This document shows positions 14,482-23,181 of a DNA stretch of 48,366 nt, piece by piece; the stretch's first letter is position 1; each line of letters opens with the position of its first letter. This DNA is from an uncultured Bacteroidales bacterium (GTDB lineage: Bacteria; Bacteroidota; Bacteroidia; Bacteroidales; Muribaculaceae). The position numbers and the translations under genes are program-made. Below the pieces are notes generated by a model, which saw only the letters and a list, made by a program, of their open reading frames with translations, searched no databases and had not been told where the DNA came from. The stretch covers positions 1-48,366 of the forward strand of contig CACZHT010000022.1 of the NCBI GenBank assembly GCA_902781045.1, given 5' to 3'.

Positions 14482-16537
14482 ACTTTTCCTCGACAACAAG
14501 CCGGCTGTGCTGCGTGAGAATGTGGCTATCAAACTCACGCGAGAGAATGTCTATTTTAACAAGACAGGCAGTTACACCTACGACGTGGAACTGCCGCTGC
14601 AGTGCGCCGAGAACCGTGCCATCTTCGGCAGCATCAACCGCATTGACACCATGGCCGAATACCAGGTGCTTCATGCCGTGTTACGTGTCGATAACAAGGT
14701 GCTGCTCGACGGCAAGGCGGTCATCAACCAAGTGACCGAGAATGCTGTCAAGGTGCAGTTGCTGGGTGGCAACAGCGAGATGAACTTCTACACCAAAGGT
14801 GCAGAGCTCTACGTCGACGAACTCGACCTTGGTGACTGGATGCACGAGCTGTCTTATCAGCCAGAGCCACAACCAGCCGAGAAAGGCACGGCTTTCTATC
14901 GCGCCGTGCTCGACTGGATGGAGTGTGTTGACATTCGCTTCCTCAATAAGCCGGACAGTCAAGACAAGCCCAAAGCACAAGAGGCTTACGAATGGTGGAG
15001 AAAAAGATGGTGGGCTTATGACCATTCACAAGGTTATGATGCCCATGACAATAGAGGCGTTGCATTCCCGGTCATCAACGTGAATAGTTCTTGGAACAGT
15101 TACTGCGACAGCGGACTGCTGTGCAACGAGATTGTGATGCGTATGCATGGCCGTGAGAGCAATGGCGATGGATTTTATTTCCCGGAATACCGTCTTGAAT
15201 GGGAGAACCAGGATGACAAGTCAGATGGCACACCGCAAGTGTGCCCGTCATACATGCCGATGCTATGCCGCACAATTCGCAAAGTGCTGTCCGCTGTAGG
15301 CTACGAGATTGATCTTGAAGGCCTCAAAAGACTTTATACTGATAATACTTTGTTCAGACGCATTTTTATTGTCACCGCCAACAATCGTGTGGACATTGCC
15401 AAGGCGCTACCGCATTGGACGGTAAATGAGTTCCTGACACAAGTCGAAAGATTCCTCGGTATAGTGTTTGAGGTTGATGAAGTCACAAAGTCTTGCACGC
15501 TGGTCAACCACCAGACTTGGTGGACTGATACACCGCTGCCCATTGAAGAAATTGTTGATGAATACACGTCAGAGGTGGCGAAAGAAGAGACCAAAGACGT
15601 TAGCAATGGCAACATCGGGTATAGCATGAAGGACAGCGAATATCACCTGTCGGAAGATATCCTCGGTGCGGCCACTATAGATAATCGCTTCACTTCTTTC
15701 GCACAGATGCAGGCATACCTGCAGAATGGTGCTTCAGCTGACGACAAAAACAAGTTGTTCAATGTGCTTGGGCACCAGTTTATTCTAGCAACCGTCAAGG
15801 ACACCAACGGCAATGTCACCGAATACTACTTCAAAGAGGTCAACCAGTTTGGCGCCCTCATGCGTCAGCCCGACAAAAAGGATATTGATGTTGAACTGAA
15901 GATTGTACCGGCAACTACCACGATGCAGAATGTGCCATTCGTTATCACATCGTCATACACGCAGAATGGCAAGACCTACTACAGTGAACTGAAGGTGGCC
16001 GAGGTTCCTATGCCTATTCTTACCATAGAGGGGCCGACAGATGTTGGCGAGAAGATCCTGGTTCGCGCTGCCGATACGGTCAAGACCGACCTTGAGTCAC
16101 TCATCTCGGGAGAGACTACGGTTGACAGCGCTTCAGAAGTTGACAAAATGTATGTAGCATACGTGCCAGAGCGTATGACCGCCATTGCAACCGATGACTT
16201 AAGATTCATAGGTGACTACCCGGTTGTGCAGCCATGCTCTGCTTATGAGGTTAAGAAAAACGGCTATGGCAACAAACATATCAATGCGCAGAATTTCTTG
16301 ACACTGCAGAAGCTGCAAGATAACGAGACCATCGGCAACACGAGTTTCGCCGATGGCACGGCCATTGACACCACTGTTAAATATTGCATCAAGTTTATAT
16401 CCTATGAGGTGTTGAAGCCTACGAGGGCTTTTCTAATTCATGGGCAACGTTTCGCCTGTGAGAAACTTGAATACAATATCACTGCCAAAGGAGTGTCGCC
16501 ATTGGTAACCGGCTATTTCTATAAACTCGAAGATTGA
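14474..16537 (+). CDS. Large phage tail protein
   Basis: 687 residues from the ATG at 14474; a longer reading would cover the end of the spanin gene. The N-terminus MIELFLDNKPAVL and GSYTYDVELPLQ is typical of large unnamed Bacteroidales phage proteins that probably belong to the distal tail or baseplate hub. The middle includes a long helical segment (MLCRTIRKVLSAVGYEIDL), and the C-terminus is beta rich. No enzymatic motif stands out. It is followed by a portal-like gene after 39 nt, an unusual order for phages, where portal normally precedes tail genes. Confidence 0.6.
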   Translation: MIELFLDNKPAVLRENVAIKLTRENVYFNKTGSYTYDVELPLQCAENRAIFGSINRIDTMAEYQVLHAVLRVDNKVLLDGKAVINQVTENAVKVQLLGGNSEMNFYTKGAELYVDELDLGDWMHELSYQPEPQPAEKGTAFYRAVLDWMECVDIRFLNKPDSQDKPKAQEAYEWWRKRWWAYDHSQGYDAHDNRGVAFPVINVNSSWNSYCDSGLLCNEIVMRMHGRESNGDGFYFPEYRLEWENQDDKSDGTPQVCPSYMPMLCRTIRKVLSAVGYEIDLEGLKRLYTDNTLFRRIFIVTANNRVDIAKALPHWTVNEFLTQVERFLGIVFEVDEVTKSCTLVNHQTWWTDTPLPIEEIVDEYTSEVAKEETKDVSNGNIGYSMKDSEYHLSEDILGAATIDNRFTSFAQMQAYLQNGASADDKNKLFNVLGHQFILATVKDTNGNVTEYYFKEVNQFGALMRQPDKKDIDVELKIVPATTTMQNVPFVITSSYTQNGKTYYSELKVAEVPMPILTIEGPTDVGEKILVRAADTVKTDLESLISGETTVDSASEVDKMYVAYVPERMTAIATDDLRFIGDYPVVQPCSAYEVKKNGYGNKHINAQNFLTLQKLQDNETIGNTSFADGTAIDTTVKYCIKFISYEVLKPTRAFLIHGQRFACEKLEYNITAKGVSPLVTGYFYKLED

Positions 16538-16576
16538 ATACGACCAAGAGTCATTTTTGCATACAAAACAAAGAAA

Positions 16577-17953
16577 ATGAAACGCGAAGACTTTAAGATT
16601 GACATTCCAAAGAGCGAGATTTTCACGGTGGGCAAGAGCAAGGTGGCGCTGATGAGCGAGGTGGGCAGCTCGGCCGACATCTTCGATGAGGACGGGGTGC
16701 CCTCGGTGCGCAACCTTCCGCAGTATGGCGGCAAATACCAGTATGTGCCCTTCGGTGGCGATGACCAGTTGCCGTTTGAGATCATCCGGCTCATTGGCGA
16801 GGATGAGATAATGAGCCAGAACAAACTGTTCAACGTGCTCACATGCTACGGCAACGGCTTGCGCTACAACGACCCCGCCACTGGCGCACCCACCACCGAC
16901 CCAGACGTGAGCCGCTGGATGTTCCAGAACTCACTGCCGGAGTTTTTCCTGGAACAGGCCACCGACATGAAATACTTTTTCTTTGCGGTGGCGGTGCTCA
17001 TCATGAGCCGCGACGGCAAGAAGATTGTGCAGGTGCGCCACAAAGAGGCGTGCTACTGCCGCTTTGAGAAAGCCGATAGCCGTGGGCGCATCAACCATGT
17101 GTTCTACGCCAACTGGCGCGGTCAGCGCAGCTTGCAGGCCAAAGACATCGAGGTGATTCAGTTGCTCGACGAGAAAGACCCGCTGGGCCACCTCGAGGTG
17201 CTGATGGGACGTGCGCCGGGCTGGGACGGCCTGACCAAGGAGCGGACCAAGAACCGCAAGTTTGCCGTGCTGATGCGCTACCCGACACCGGGGCTGCAGT
17301 ACTACCCAGTGCCGTACTACACCGCCATCTTCCGCGGTGACTGGTTCGACATCAAGAAACTCATCGGCACCGGCAAGAAAGCCAAGCTTCGCAACCATGC
17401 CAGTGTGAAATACCAGGTGGAGGTGCATCGCGACTACTGGTATAACATCTGCGACGAGGAGAACATCACCGACCCGCTGAAGCAAGCCGAGCGCATCAAG
17501 CAGGAGAAAGAGAACATCAAGAACTTTGTGGCTGGCATCGAGAACAGCGGCAAGGTGTGGATCACGGGCTACTACATCGACCCTAACGGCAAAGAGAACC
17601 GCATGGTGCGCATCAACGTGATCGACGCAAGCAAGGAGGGCGGCGACTGGAGCGAAGACATTCAGGAGGCGGCCAACATGACTTGCTATGGCGACAACAT
17701 CCACCCGAACCTCGTGGGTGCCACACCGGGCAAGTCGCAGATGAACAACAGCGGCAGCGACAAGCGCGAGTTGTTCACGCTCAAGCAGAGCCTCGAGAAG
17801 TCGTGGCACGACATCATGCTCAAGGTGCATTGGGTTATCATCTACTTCAACGGCTGGCAAGACCGTGCCGTGCCCGACGTGCCGCTGATTATGCTGACCA
17901 CACTGGACCAAAAGACCGATGCTAAGGAAGTTTCACTCAGAGATTGCCCTTGA
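16577..17953 (+). CDS. Phage portal-like protein, possibly clipped at the 3' end
   Basis: 458 residues. MSQNKLFNVLTCYGNG, VQVRHKEACYCRFEKAD and a late KRELFTLKQSLEKSWHDI followed by VPLIMLTTLDQKTDAKEV match portal proteins of Bacteroidales phages: a helical crown and wing and a membrane-free, mixed fold. Portals form the dodecameric ring through which DNA enters the capsid. The final six codons lie on the complementary strand of the integrase 3' end (17 nt overlap), so the native C-terminus may have been lost when the int gene was joined here. No terminase or capsid gene is adjacent. Confidence 0.65.
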   Translation: MKREDFKIDIPKSEIFTVGKSKVALMSEVGSSADIFDEDGVPSVRNLPQYGGKYQYVPFGGDDQLPFEIIRLIGEDEIMSQNKLFNVLTCYGNGLRYNDPATGAPTTDPDVSRWMFQNSLPEFFLEQATDMKYFFFAVAVLIMSRDGKKIVQVRHKEACYCRFEKADSRGRINHVFYANWRGQRSLQAKDIEVIQLLDEKDPLGHLEVLMGRAPGWDGLTKERTKNRKFAVLMRYPTPGLQYYPVPYYTAIFRGDWFDIKKLIGTGKKAKLRNHASVKYQVEVHRDYWYNICDEENITDPLKQAERIKQEKENIKNFVAGIENSGKVWITGYYIDPNGKENRMVRINVIDASKEGGDWSEDIQEAANMTCYGDNIHPNLVGATPGKSQMNNSGSDKRELFTLKQSLEKSWHDIMLKVHWVIIYFNGWQDRAVPDVPLIMLTTLDQKTDAKEVSLRDCP

Positions 17954-19094
17954 AGTTCTTGGTCTCCTCATGCACAGGTGCGTCACGCCCCTGCAGATAC
18001 TTGTTGGTGGTCGCCACATCGGTGTGGCGTGCCTGGTCCCTGGCAATCACAATGCCCTCGGCATTGGCGAGATCACGCAGTCCGCTGTCCTTTAAGCTAT
18101 AGAACTGATAGCAGTCGGCCCATTTCAGCCCTTTACGCACGAGCGTGTTCCACTGGCGGCGGAACATCTCGCTGTCGCTGCGTGTCGCTGATGGGCGCGA
18201 CACCTTCGGGCCAAACAGGTAATAATCGTTGGGATATTTGAAAACGCCAAGGTCTATCATAAACATGATGATCTTGGCGTTCAAGCCTACCTTGCCATCG
18301 TGCTTATTCTTCGACACCTCCGCACTGATGAACACCGACTGCTCTTTGACGTTGATGTCGGCGAGCTTCACATGAGTCAGCTCCTCGGGGCGGATAAAGG
18401 TGTAATACTCCATCATGCAGGCAAGGTAGAAATAAGGGTGCGCCTCACGCAGATGCTGCTCCAACTCGTGCAGCATCTGCGCCGTCAAAGGTTGACGCTT
18501 CTTGCCGGTCTCGGCAATGGTCTTGATTTTCTCGACGGGATTGGTCGTGAGATACTGCTTCTCGATGAAGAATGTCGCCAGCGAGGCACACCACTGGCGA
18601 TAGTTGTTGCGAGTGCGGGCGTTGGTCTCACGATCCAAAAATATATAGTCGAGAAAATCGCTGACAAATGCCGTGTCGAACTGATAGACATAACGTATCG
18701 GCAACAGGCGGCTGGCATTGTATTTGCGGAAGATGTTCAGCCGCGACGTGTATGCCTTGCGGGTCTTGTACTTCGGCATTCTTTCAACGTATGCCTCATA
18801 TTTTTCAAGGGCATCCTCCAATAAAGTGTAGCTTCGGTTGGTCTCGGCGTTGATCCATGGCGACCAACCCGACCGCAAAAGTTTGGTCAGGCTCTCGATC
18901 ATCTCGTTGGCGCGTTTGCGGCGCTCTGTGATTTTCACGATGTTGTCAAGGTGGAACTTCTTGCGGCGCATCGTGTCGGTGGCGGGGTCGTAGGCATAGA
19001 AGTCAACGTACCACTTCGGGCCGGTGTGAAGTTTGGGGAATGTGAATTTCAGTACCTCGCTAAGCGAGTTGAGTTTTTTTCGTGCTGCACACAT
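17937..19094 (-). CDS. int: Tyrosine recombinase / prophage integrase
   Basis: 385 residues: an N-terminal arm-binding part (1-80), a SAM-like core-binding domain (about 90-185) and a C-terminal catalytic domain. Catalytic residues visible are Arg235 (FIRPEEL), Lys262/264, His357 (QARHTDV) and Tyr366 (TTNKYLQG). The usual HxLR box reads YSLK (332-335), a substitution seen in Bacteroidetes integrases. It catalyses site-specific integration and excision, and the tRNA-Ser(GCU) gene 131 nt upstream is the likely attachment site. Transcription runs away from the tRNA, and the 3' end converges on the portal gene. Confidence 0.92.
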   Translation of the reverse strand: MCAARKKLNSLSEVLKFTFPKLHTGPKWYVDFYAYDPATDTMRRKKFHLDNIVKITERRKRANEMIESLTKLLRSGWSPWINAETNRSYTLLEDALEKYEAYVERMPKYKTRKAYTSRLNIFRKYNASRLLPIRYVYQFDTAFVSDFLDYIFLDRETNARTRNNYRQWCASLATFFIEKQYLTTNPVEKIKTIAETGKKRQPLTAQMLHELEQHLREAHPYFYLACMMEYYTFIRPEELTHVKLADINVKEQSVFISAEVSKNKHDGKVGLNAKIIMFMIDLGVFKYPNDYYLFGPKVSRPSATRSDSEMFRRQWNTLVRKGLKWADCYQFYSLKDSGLRDLANAEGIVIARDQARHTDVATTNKYLQGRDAPVHEETKNFKGNL

Positions 19095-19186
19095 TTTTTT
19101 TACATTCTTTGGCGTGAAGAATGCAAATGGTGAAACTTTCGATTTTTGCTACCGTCTATATAGCGTCTATGGTTTTCTAACCAATC

Positions 19187-19222
19187 AAGGGTAACTCGTT
19201 GCGGTGCAACTTGTTACCCTTG
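19187..19222. terminator. Stem-loop next to the tRNA 3' end
   Basis: AAGGGTAAC...GTTACCCTT with an inner GTTGC/GCAAC stem forms a 14-bp hairpin with one internal loop, starting 3 nt past the tRNA CCA end. It may terminate the tRNA transcript on the minus strand, serve as an integrase arm site, or both. Confidence 0.55.
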
Positions 19223-19225
19223 TTT

Positions 19226-19315
19226 TGGCGGAGAGGACAAGATTCGAACTTGCGGTAGAGTTACCCCTACGGCAGTTTAGCAAACTGCTGGTTTCAGCCA
19301 CTCACCCACCTCTCC
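19226..19315 (-). tRNA. tRNA-Ser (GCU)
   Basis: The 90-nt minus-strand sequence folds as a class II tRNA. It has a GGAGAGG/CCTCTCC acceptor, discriminator G and an encoded CCA. The anticodon stem is GCAGT/ACTGC around the loop TTGCTAA, giving anticodon GCT (codons AGC/AGT). A long variable arm and a GTTCGAATC T-loop are present. It is intact and serves as the prophage attachment locus, with its 3' end facing the integrase. Confidence 0.95.
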
Positions 19316-19351
19316 GGGAGCTTGCTGAAAAATTGCTTTTCATAAGCGACT

Positions 19352-19360
19352 GCAAAGGTA
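19352..19360 (-). promoter_or_regulatory. -7 box of the tRNA-Ser gene
   Basis: The minus strand reads TACCTTTGC, 36 nt upstream of the tRNA 5' end. Confidence 0.6.
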
Positions 19361-19475
19361 CTGCTTTTTTTGAAACTGCCAAAGAAAAATCTGATTTTTT
19401 TCACTTTTTTGTGCGAAAAATGCGGCATGCCCCCAAAAAATCGGGCAAAATCCCATCCATGTCTGCCGAAATTCG

Positions 19476-19483
19476 TACTTTTG
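19476..19483 (+). promoter_or_regulatory. -7 box of mltG
   Basis: TACTTTTG lies 30 nt before the ATG at 19514. Confidence 0.6.
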
Positions 19484-19513
19484 CGCTCAATCAAATTCTG
19501 TCTAATTGATTAA

Positions 19514-20554
19514 ATGGAGCAAGATATGACAAACAAGAAAAACAAAGTGGCCATCAAAGCCATTGTGATTGCTGTGCTGATTGCGGTGATTGCGCTCACC
19601 ATCTGGCTGGCGCCTTATTTCGCCACCGGTGCTCCGGCCGACGGCATGATCAAGCTTCGCAAGGGCTCGACCATCGAGCAAGCCACTGAGAGCATTGCAG
19701 CCAATGTCGACACGCAGTTTGCCCAGCGTGTGGGGAAGCTCTTGAGTATGACCGGTGCCGACCTGTCGGGGCGGCAAGGGGCTTTCAAGGTCAACAAGGG
19801 CGACTCGCCGTTCCGGGTCATGCGGCTGCTGCGCAGTGGTGCCGAGAGTGGCATAAAGTTTACTTTTAATAATGTGCGCACGCGCGAAGAGTTTGCCGAG
19901 CGTTGGGGCTCGAAGTACATGATGGGCAAGGACGAGATGCTCAAGGTGCTCAACGACCCCATTGCCCTGACCGGTGTGGGGCGCACTCCCGACAACGTCA
20001 CTGCCATGCTGCTGCCTGACAGCTATGAGTTCTACTGGGACATCACGCCCACCGAGTTTCTGGTCAAGATGAAGGGCTACTACGATAAGTTCTGGAATGA
20101 GGAACGCATGGGCAAAGCGCGCAAGCTCGGTCTCACTCCCGACCAGGTGTCAGTCATCGCATCAATTGTCGAGGAGGAGACCGCCAAGGCCGACGAGCGC
20201 CCCAAGGTGGCGCGGCTGTACCTGAACCGCTTGAAGGCGAATATGCCCCTGCAGGCCGACCCGACGGTGAAGTTTGCCATCGGCGACTTTTCGCTCAAGC
20301 GCATCACCAATGCGATGACTCGCACGCCGTCGCCTTATAACACCTACGTCAACCCCGGCCTTCCGCCGGGTCCAATCCGCATACCCGAAAAGGCGTCACT
20401 TGACGCGGTGCTCGATGCCCCCGACCACAACTACATCTACATGTGTGCGTCAGAGGACTTTTCGGGCTACCACAACTTTGCCGTGGACTATGGCACGCAC
20501 CTGGCTAATGCCCGGCGCTATCAGGCGGCCCTCAATGCCCGGGGCATCAAGTAG
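19514..20554 (+). CDS. mltG: Endolytic murein transglycosylase MltG
   Basis: 346 residues (an ATG four codons later is also possible). One N-terminal transmembrane helix (about 14-34) anchors it in the inner membrane with a periplasmic LysM-like and YceG catalytic part. The family signature ASIVEEETAKADERPKVARL holds the catalytic Glu (Glu220), followed by LQADPTVKFAIG and YNTYVNPGLPPGPI. It cuts nascent glycan strands between GlcNAc and MurNAc and so sets chain length. Its stop overlaps the convergent glycosyltransferase gene by 8 nt. This is the first host gene right of the tRNA. Confidence 0.95.
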   Translation: MEQDMTNKKNKVAIKAIVIAVLIAVIALTIWLAPYFATGAPADGMIKLRKGSTIEQATESIAANVDTQFAQRVGKLLSMTGADLSGRQGAFKVNKGDSPFRVMRLLRSGAESGIKFTFNNVRTREEFAERWGSKYMMGKDEMLKVLNDPIALTGVGRTPDNVTAMLLPDSYEFYWDITPTEFLVKMKGYYDKFWNEERMGKARKLGLTPDQVSVIASIVEEETAKADERPKVARLYLNRLKANMPLQADPTVKFAIGDFSLKRITNAMTRTPSPYNTYVNPGLPPGPIRIPEKASLDAVLDAPDHNYIYMCASEDFSGYHNFAVDYGTHLANARRYQAALNARGIK

Positions 20555-21290
20555 TGAACTTGCGGCGCAGGTAGCGGGGAATGAACCCCAGATGACGCAC
20601 GATGGTGGGCAACGTGCCATAGTGGTGGCACATGATGCGGTAGCGCTCCATCAGCGACTGCTTGTGATATTTGTCGGTGAGCCCGTCGGTCAGGAAACTG
20701 ATGATGGGCTCATCGCCGCAATAGGCATTGCGCCGGCTGGCCTGCAGCACACGGATGCACCAGTCATAGTCGGCGCTGAAGCGGTATTGCAGGTCGTATT
20801 GCGGCATGAGGTCGCGCCGGGCCACGAAGGCTTGGTGGCACACCAGCATGCCCTGTTTGAAGCTGTCGGCAGTGAGTACCTTGGGTGCCGTCAGGTGTCG
20901 CATGCCCACCACGCGCCCAGTCTGGTCGACCAGTTGAGTCTGTCCATAGATTACTCCAGGATGCCCTTCGGCACATGCGGCGAGCCGTGCCAGTGAGTCG
21001 TTTGCCGCAAAGCGGTCGCCCGCGTTGAGCCAAATCAGGTACTGCCCCTCGGCGCGTGCGATGGCCTTGTTCATCGCGTCATACAAGCCTCGGTCGGGCT
21101 CGCTGTAGATGCGAGTGCCGGCGATGTCGGCCTTGCGCACCAGGGCTAGCGTGTCGTCCTTTGATGCTCCGTCAATGACCAGGTACTCATAGTCCAAGCA
21201 GGTCTGCTCTCTGACGCTTTGCAGCGTGGGTCCGATTACCCCGGCGGCATTCCAGGTGACCGTCACAATGGTGAAGAGTTTGTCGTTCAT
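20547..21290 (-). CDS. Family 2 glycosyltransferase
   Basis: 247 residues from the ATG at 21290; a longer reading to 21380 would pass through the promoter. It has the GT-A fold pattern: FTIVTVTWNAAGVI at the start, LVIDGASKDDT, GLYDAMNKAIARAEG and LNAGDRF in place of the DxD motif. It also has FSADYDWCIRVL. It is typical of WcaA-like sugar transferases for surface polysaccharides. The minus-strand -7 box TACCTTTG (21296-21303) ends 5 nt before the ATG, so the mRNA is predicted to be leaderless. It is divergent from porT. Confidence 0.88.
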   Translation of the reverse strand: MNDKLFTIVTVTWNAAGVIGPTLQSVREQTCLDYEYLVIDGASKDDTLALVRKADIAGTRIYSEPDRGLYDAMNKAIARAEGQYLIWLNAGDRFAANDSLARLAACAEGHPGVIYGQTQLVDQTGRVVGMRHLTAPKVLTADSFKQGMLVCHQAFVARRDLMPQYDLQYRFSADYDWCIRVLQASRRNAYCGDEPIISFLTDGLTDKYHKQSLMERYRIMCHHYGTLPTIVRHLGFIPRYLRRKFTT

Positions 21291-21295
21291 GGCTA

Positions 21296-21303
21296 CAAAG
21301 GTA
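21296..21303 (-). promoter_or_regulatory. -7 box of the glycosyltransferase gene
   Basis: TACCTTTG on the minus strand, 5 nt before the ATG. Confidence 0.6.
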
Positions 21304-21407
21304 GTCAATATAATTGATAATTGAAAATTAATGTTGTTCTTTCGTCCTGCCGTTAATGTTCGGGCCTGACACAGTTTCACCGATGAGCGAAAAACTTAAA
21401 AAATGCA

Positions 21408-21439
21408 ATAACGCCCCAAAATTTGCGTTATAGACTTTG
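21408..21439 (+). promoter_or_regulatory. porT promoter with inverted repeat
   Basis: Seven-base arms ATAACGC (21408-21414) and GCGTTAT (21425-21431) end at the -7 region (21431-21439, TAGACTTTG, one base longer than consensus). The ATG at 21442 follows after 2 nt. The repeat may be an operator. Confidence 0.5.
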
Positions 21440-21441
21440 CA

Positions 21442-22185
21442 ATGCAGATTTCTAGACTACGACATATCGTTCTGTTCTTCCTTCTGGCGAGCGTTGCCAC
21501 CTGCCTGGCGCAGGACAACGACAAGATTCTCAACCGCCAGTATGCCGACATGAAGCGCATCCATTATGGCTTCTCGGTGGGCATGAACTTCCAGGACCTG
21601 AACATCTCAAACAACGGTCTCATCACCGAGGACGGCGAGAGCTGGTTTGCCGACATCCCCAGCCACTCGCCCGGCTTCTGTGTCAATGTCATGGCCGACC
21701 TGCGTCTGCACCAGCACTTGAACCTGCGCGTGGCGCCGGGCATGTACTTTGGCAACAAGGTGGTGCAGTTTCGCAATGCGCTGGGCGACCCTGAGGCGCT
21801 CGAGCCCTCGCACTATCGCCAGAGCCAGAACGTCAAGGCCACCTACATCGTGCTGCCCATCGACCTCAAGATATCGGCGTTGCGCTACCACAACCTGCGT
21901 CCATACGCCAATGTGGGCGTGATGCCTATCTATGATGTGGGCAAGGAGCGCAGCGAGCAGCTCAAGCTGGCCAACTTCGATGCCATGCTCACCGTTGGGC
22001 TGGGGTGCGATTTCTACCTGCCCTTCTTTAAGCTCTGCCCCGAGGTGAAGTTCTGCTTCGGGTTGCGCAATCTGCTCGAGAAGAACCGCCCCGACCTGCA
22101 GGACAACCCAGAGATGATGCGCTTCACCGAGAGTGTGAGCAAGGTTCAGAACAACATGGTGGTGCTCACCTTCTACTTCGAATGA
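21442..22185 (+). CDS. porT: PorT-family outer-membrane beta-barrel protein (T9SS)
   Basis: 247 residues. A signal peptide (about 1-23, ending CLA) is followed by NRQYADMKRIHYGFSVGMN and a barrel of alternating strands ending in an aromatic FYFE terminus, as in PorT/SprT. In Porphyromonas, PorT is an outer-membrane protein required for type IX secretion. It precedes porP by 4 nt and heads the secretion cluster. The start is fixed by the signal peptide even though it lies almost on the promoter. Confidence 0.85.
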   Translation: MQISRLRHIVLFFLLASVATCLAQDNDKILNRQYADMKRIHYGFSVGMNFQDLNISNNGLITEDGESWFADIPSHSPGFCVNVMADLRLHQHLNLRVAPGMYFGNKVVQFRNALGDPEALEPSHYRQSQNVKATYIVLPIDLKISALRYHNLRPYANVGVMPIYDVGKERSEQLKLANFDAMLTVGLGCDFYLPFFKLCPEVKFCFGLRNLLEKNRPDLQDNPEMMRFTESVSKVQNNMVVLTFYFE

Positions 22186-22189
22186 CGCA

Positions 22190-23176
22190 ATGACCCTACG
22201 CAACATCACATATCGCCTGCTGACCCTTGTTGCACTGTGCCTGGCTGGAATGTCAGCCCAGGCTCAGACCGATGCCCAGTTCACGCAATACTGGGCTGTG
22301 CCGGCCTACTATAATGCCGGTGCTGTGGGCAACATCGACTTTATCCACATCACTGCCGGCTCACGTCTGCAGTGGCTGGGCATCAAGCATGCTCCCATGA
22401 CCTTCGGAGCCATGGCCGACATGCCCTTCAAGTTCTTGAACCGCCGTTGGGGCACAGGTGTGGTGCTTCAGGCCGAGAGCATGGGTCTTTACCGCAATAT
22501 CACAGGCGAGGCGCAGCTGGCCTGGAAGAAGAACATGCTGCATGGCACACTGAGCGTGGGCATCCAGCTGGGCATCCTCAACGAGACGTTCAAGGGGTCG
22601 CCCCCGCATGTAGTCACCATCGATGGTGACGATGCGCACTCCAGTGCCGACGATGCCATTCCGCAGAGCGATGTGGGCGGAACGGCGTTTGACTGCGGCT
22701 TGGGCGTGATGTTCACCCACAAGCGCTTCTGGGTCGGGGCCTCTGTCACTCACCTGAATGCCCCCACCGTCACCCTCAAGATGGGCGATGACGAGGAGCA
22801 CCAATATGAGTTCGATGCCGGTCGTAACTTTTATTTCATGGCTGGCGGCAATATTCCCCTGCGAAACACGTTATTTGAATTGCTGCCCTCGGTCATGGTC
22901 AAGACCGACCTCAATGCCTTTCAGGCCGAGGCTACGGCTCGGTTCCGCTACAACCGTTTCATCAGTGCTGGTGTGGCCTACCGCTACAACGACGCTGTTT
23001 CGGCCATGATAGGTGTCGACTACAAGAATTTTTTCGTCGGCTACAGCTACGACTATGCCACCTCGGCCCTGAGCAAGGCCAGCTATGGCAGCCACGAGCT
23101 GTTCTTGCAGTATAACGTCAAGCTTGACATGGGCGAGAAGAACCGCAACAAACACAAGAGTATTCGAATCATGTAG
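22190..23176 (+). CDS. porP: PorP/SprF family T9SS outer-membrane protein
   Basis: 328 residues. Signal peptide (1-26, ending AQAQ), then TDAQFTQYWAVPAYYNAGAV, the PorP/SprF family opening, and a long beta-barrel. SprF/PorP proteins are outer-membrane partners that work with the PorK-PorN ring or with individual secreted adhesins. Here it sits directly ahead of gldK (5-nt gap), the Porphyromonas porP-porK-porL-porM-porN order. It lacks the PorV-type lipid-associated features. Confidence 0.92.
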   Translation: MTLRNITYRLLTLVALCLAGMSAQAQTDAQFTQYWAVPAYYNAGAVGNIDFIHITAGSRLQWLGIKHAPMTFGAMADMPFKFLNRRWGTGVVLQAESMGLYRNITGEAQLAWKKNMLHGTLSVGIQLGILNETFKGSPPHVVTIDGDDAHSSADDAIPQSDVGGTAFDCGLGVMFTHKRFWVGASVTHLNAPTVTLKMGDDEEHQYEFDAGRNFYFMAGGNIPLRNTLFELLPSVMVKTDLNAFQAEATARFRYNRFISAGVAYRYNDAVSAMIGVDYKNFFVGYSYDYATSALSKASYGSHELFLQYNVKLDMGEKNRNKHKSIRIM

Positions 23177-23181
23177 AATAT

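Larger units (their letters stand above)
1..19225. mobile_element. Prophage or phage-derived island at tRNA-Ser, left end outside the window
   Basis: The region carries a tyrosine integrase beside a tRNA-Ser gene, a portal-like protein, connector and tail proteins, a fibre, a holin, an amidase and a spanin-like protein. Genes are tightly packed with short overlaps, as in phages. The right boundary is set by the tRNA, whose 3' end faces the integrase. I could not find a second copy of the tRNA 3' end in the window, so the left boundary is unknown. No terminase, major capsid or tape-measure protein is recognisable in these 19 kb. They may lie to the left, or the element may be defective. AT-richer cargo is interspersed at about 330-2200, 3580-4620, 8700-10500 and 11100-12530. 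Confidence 0.85.

Noticed and set aside
1..19225. Integrative conjugative element rather than prophage
   Set aside because: No relaxase, mobilisation or conjugative transfer genes are seen, while holin, amidase, fibre and portal-like genes are present.
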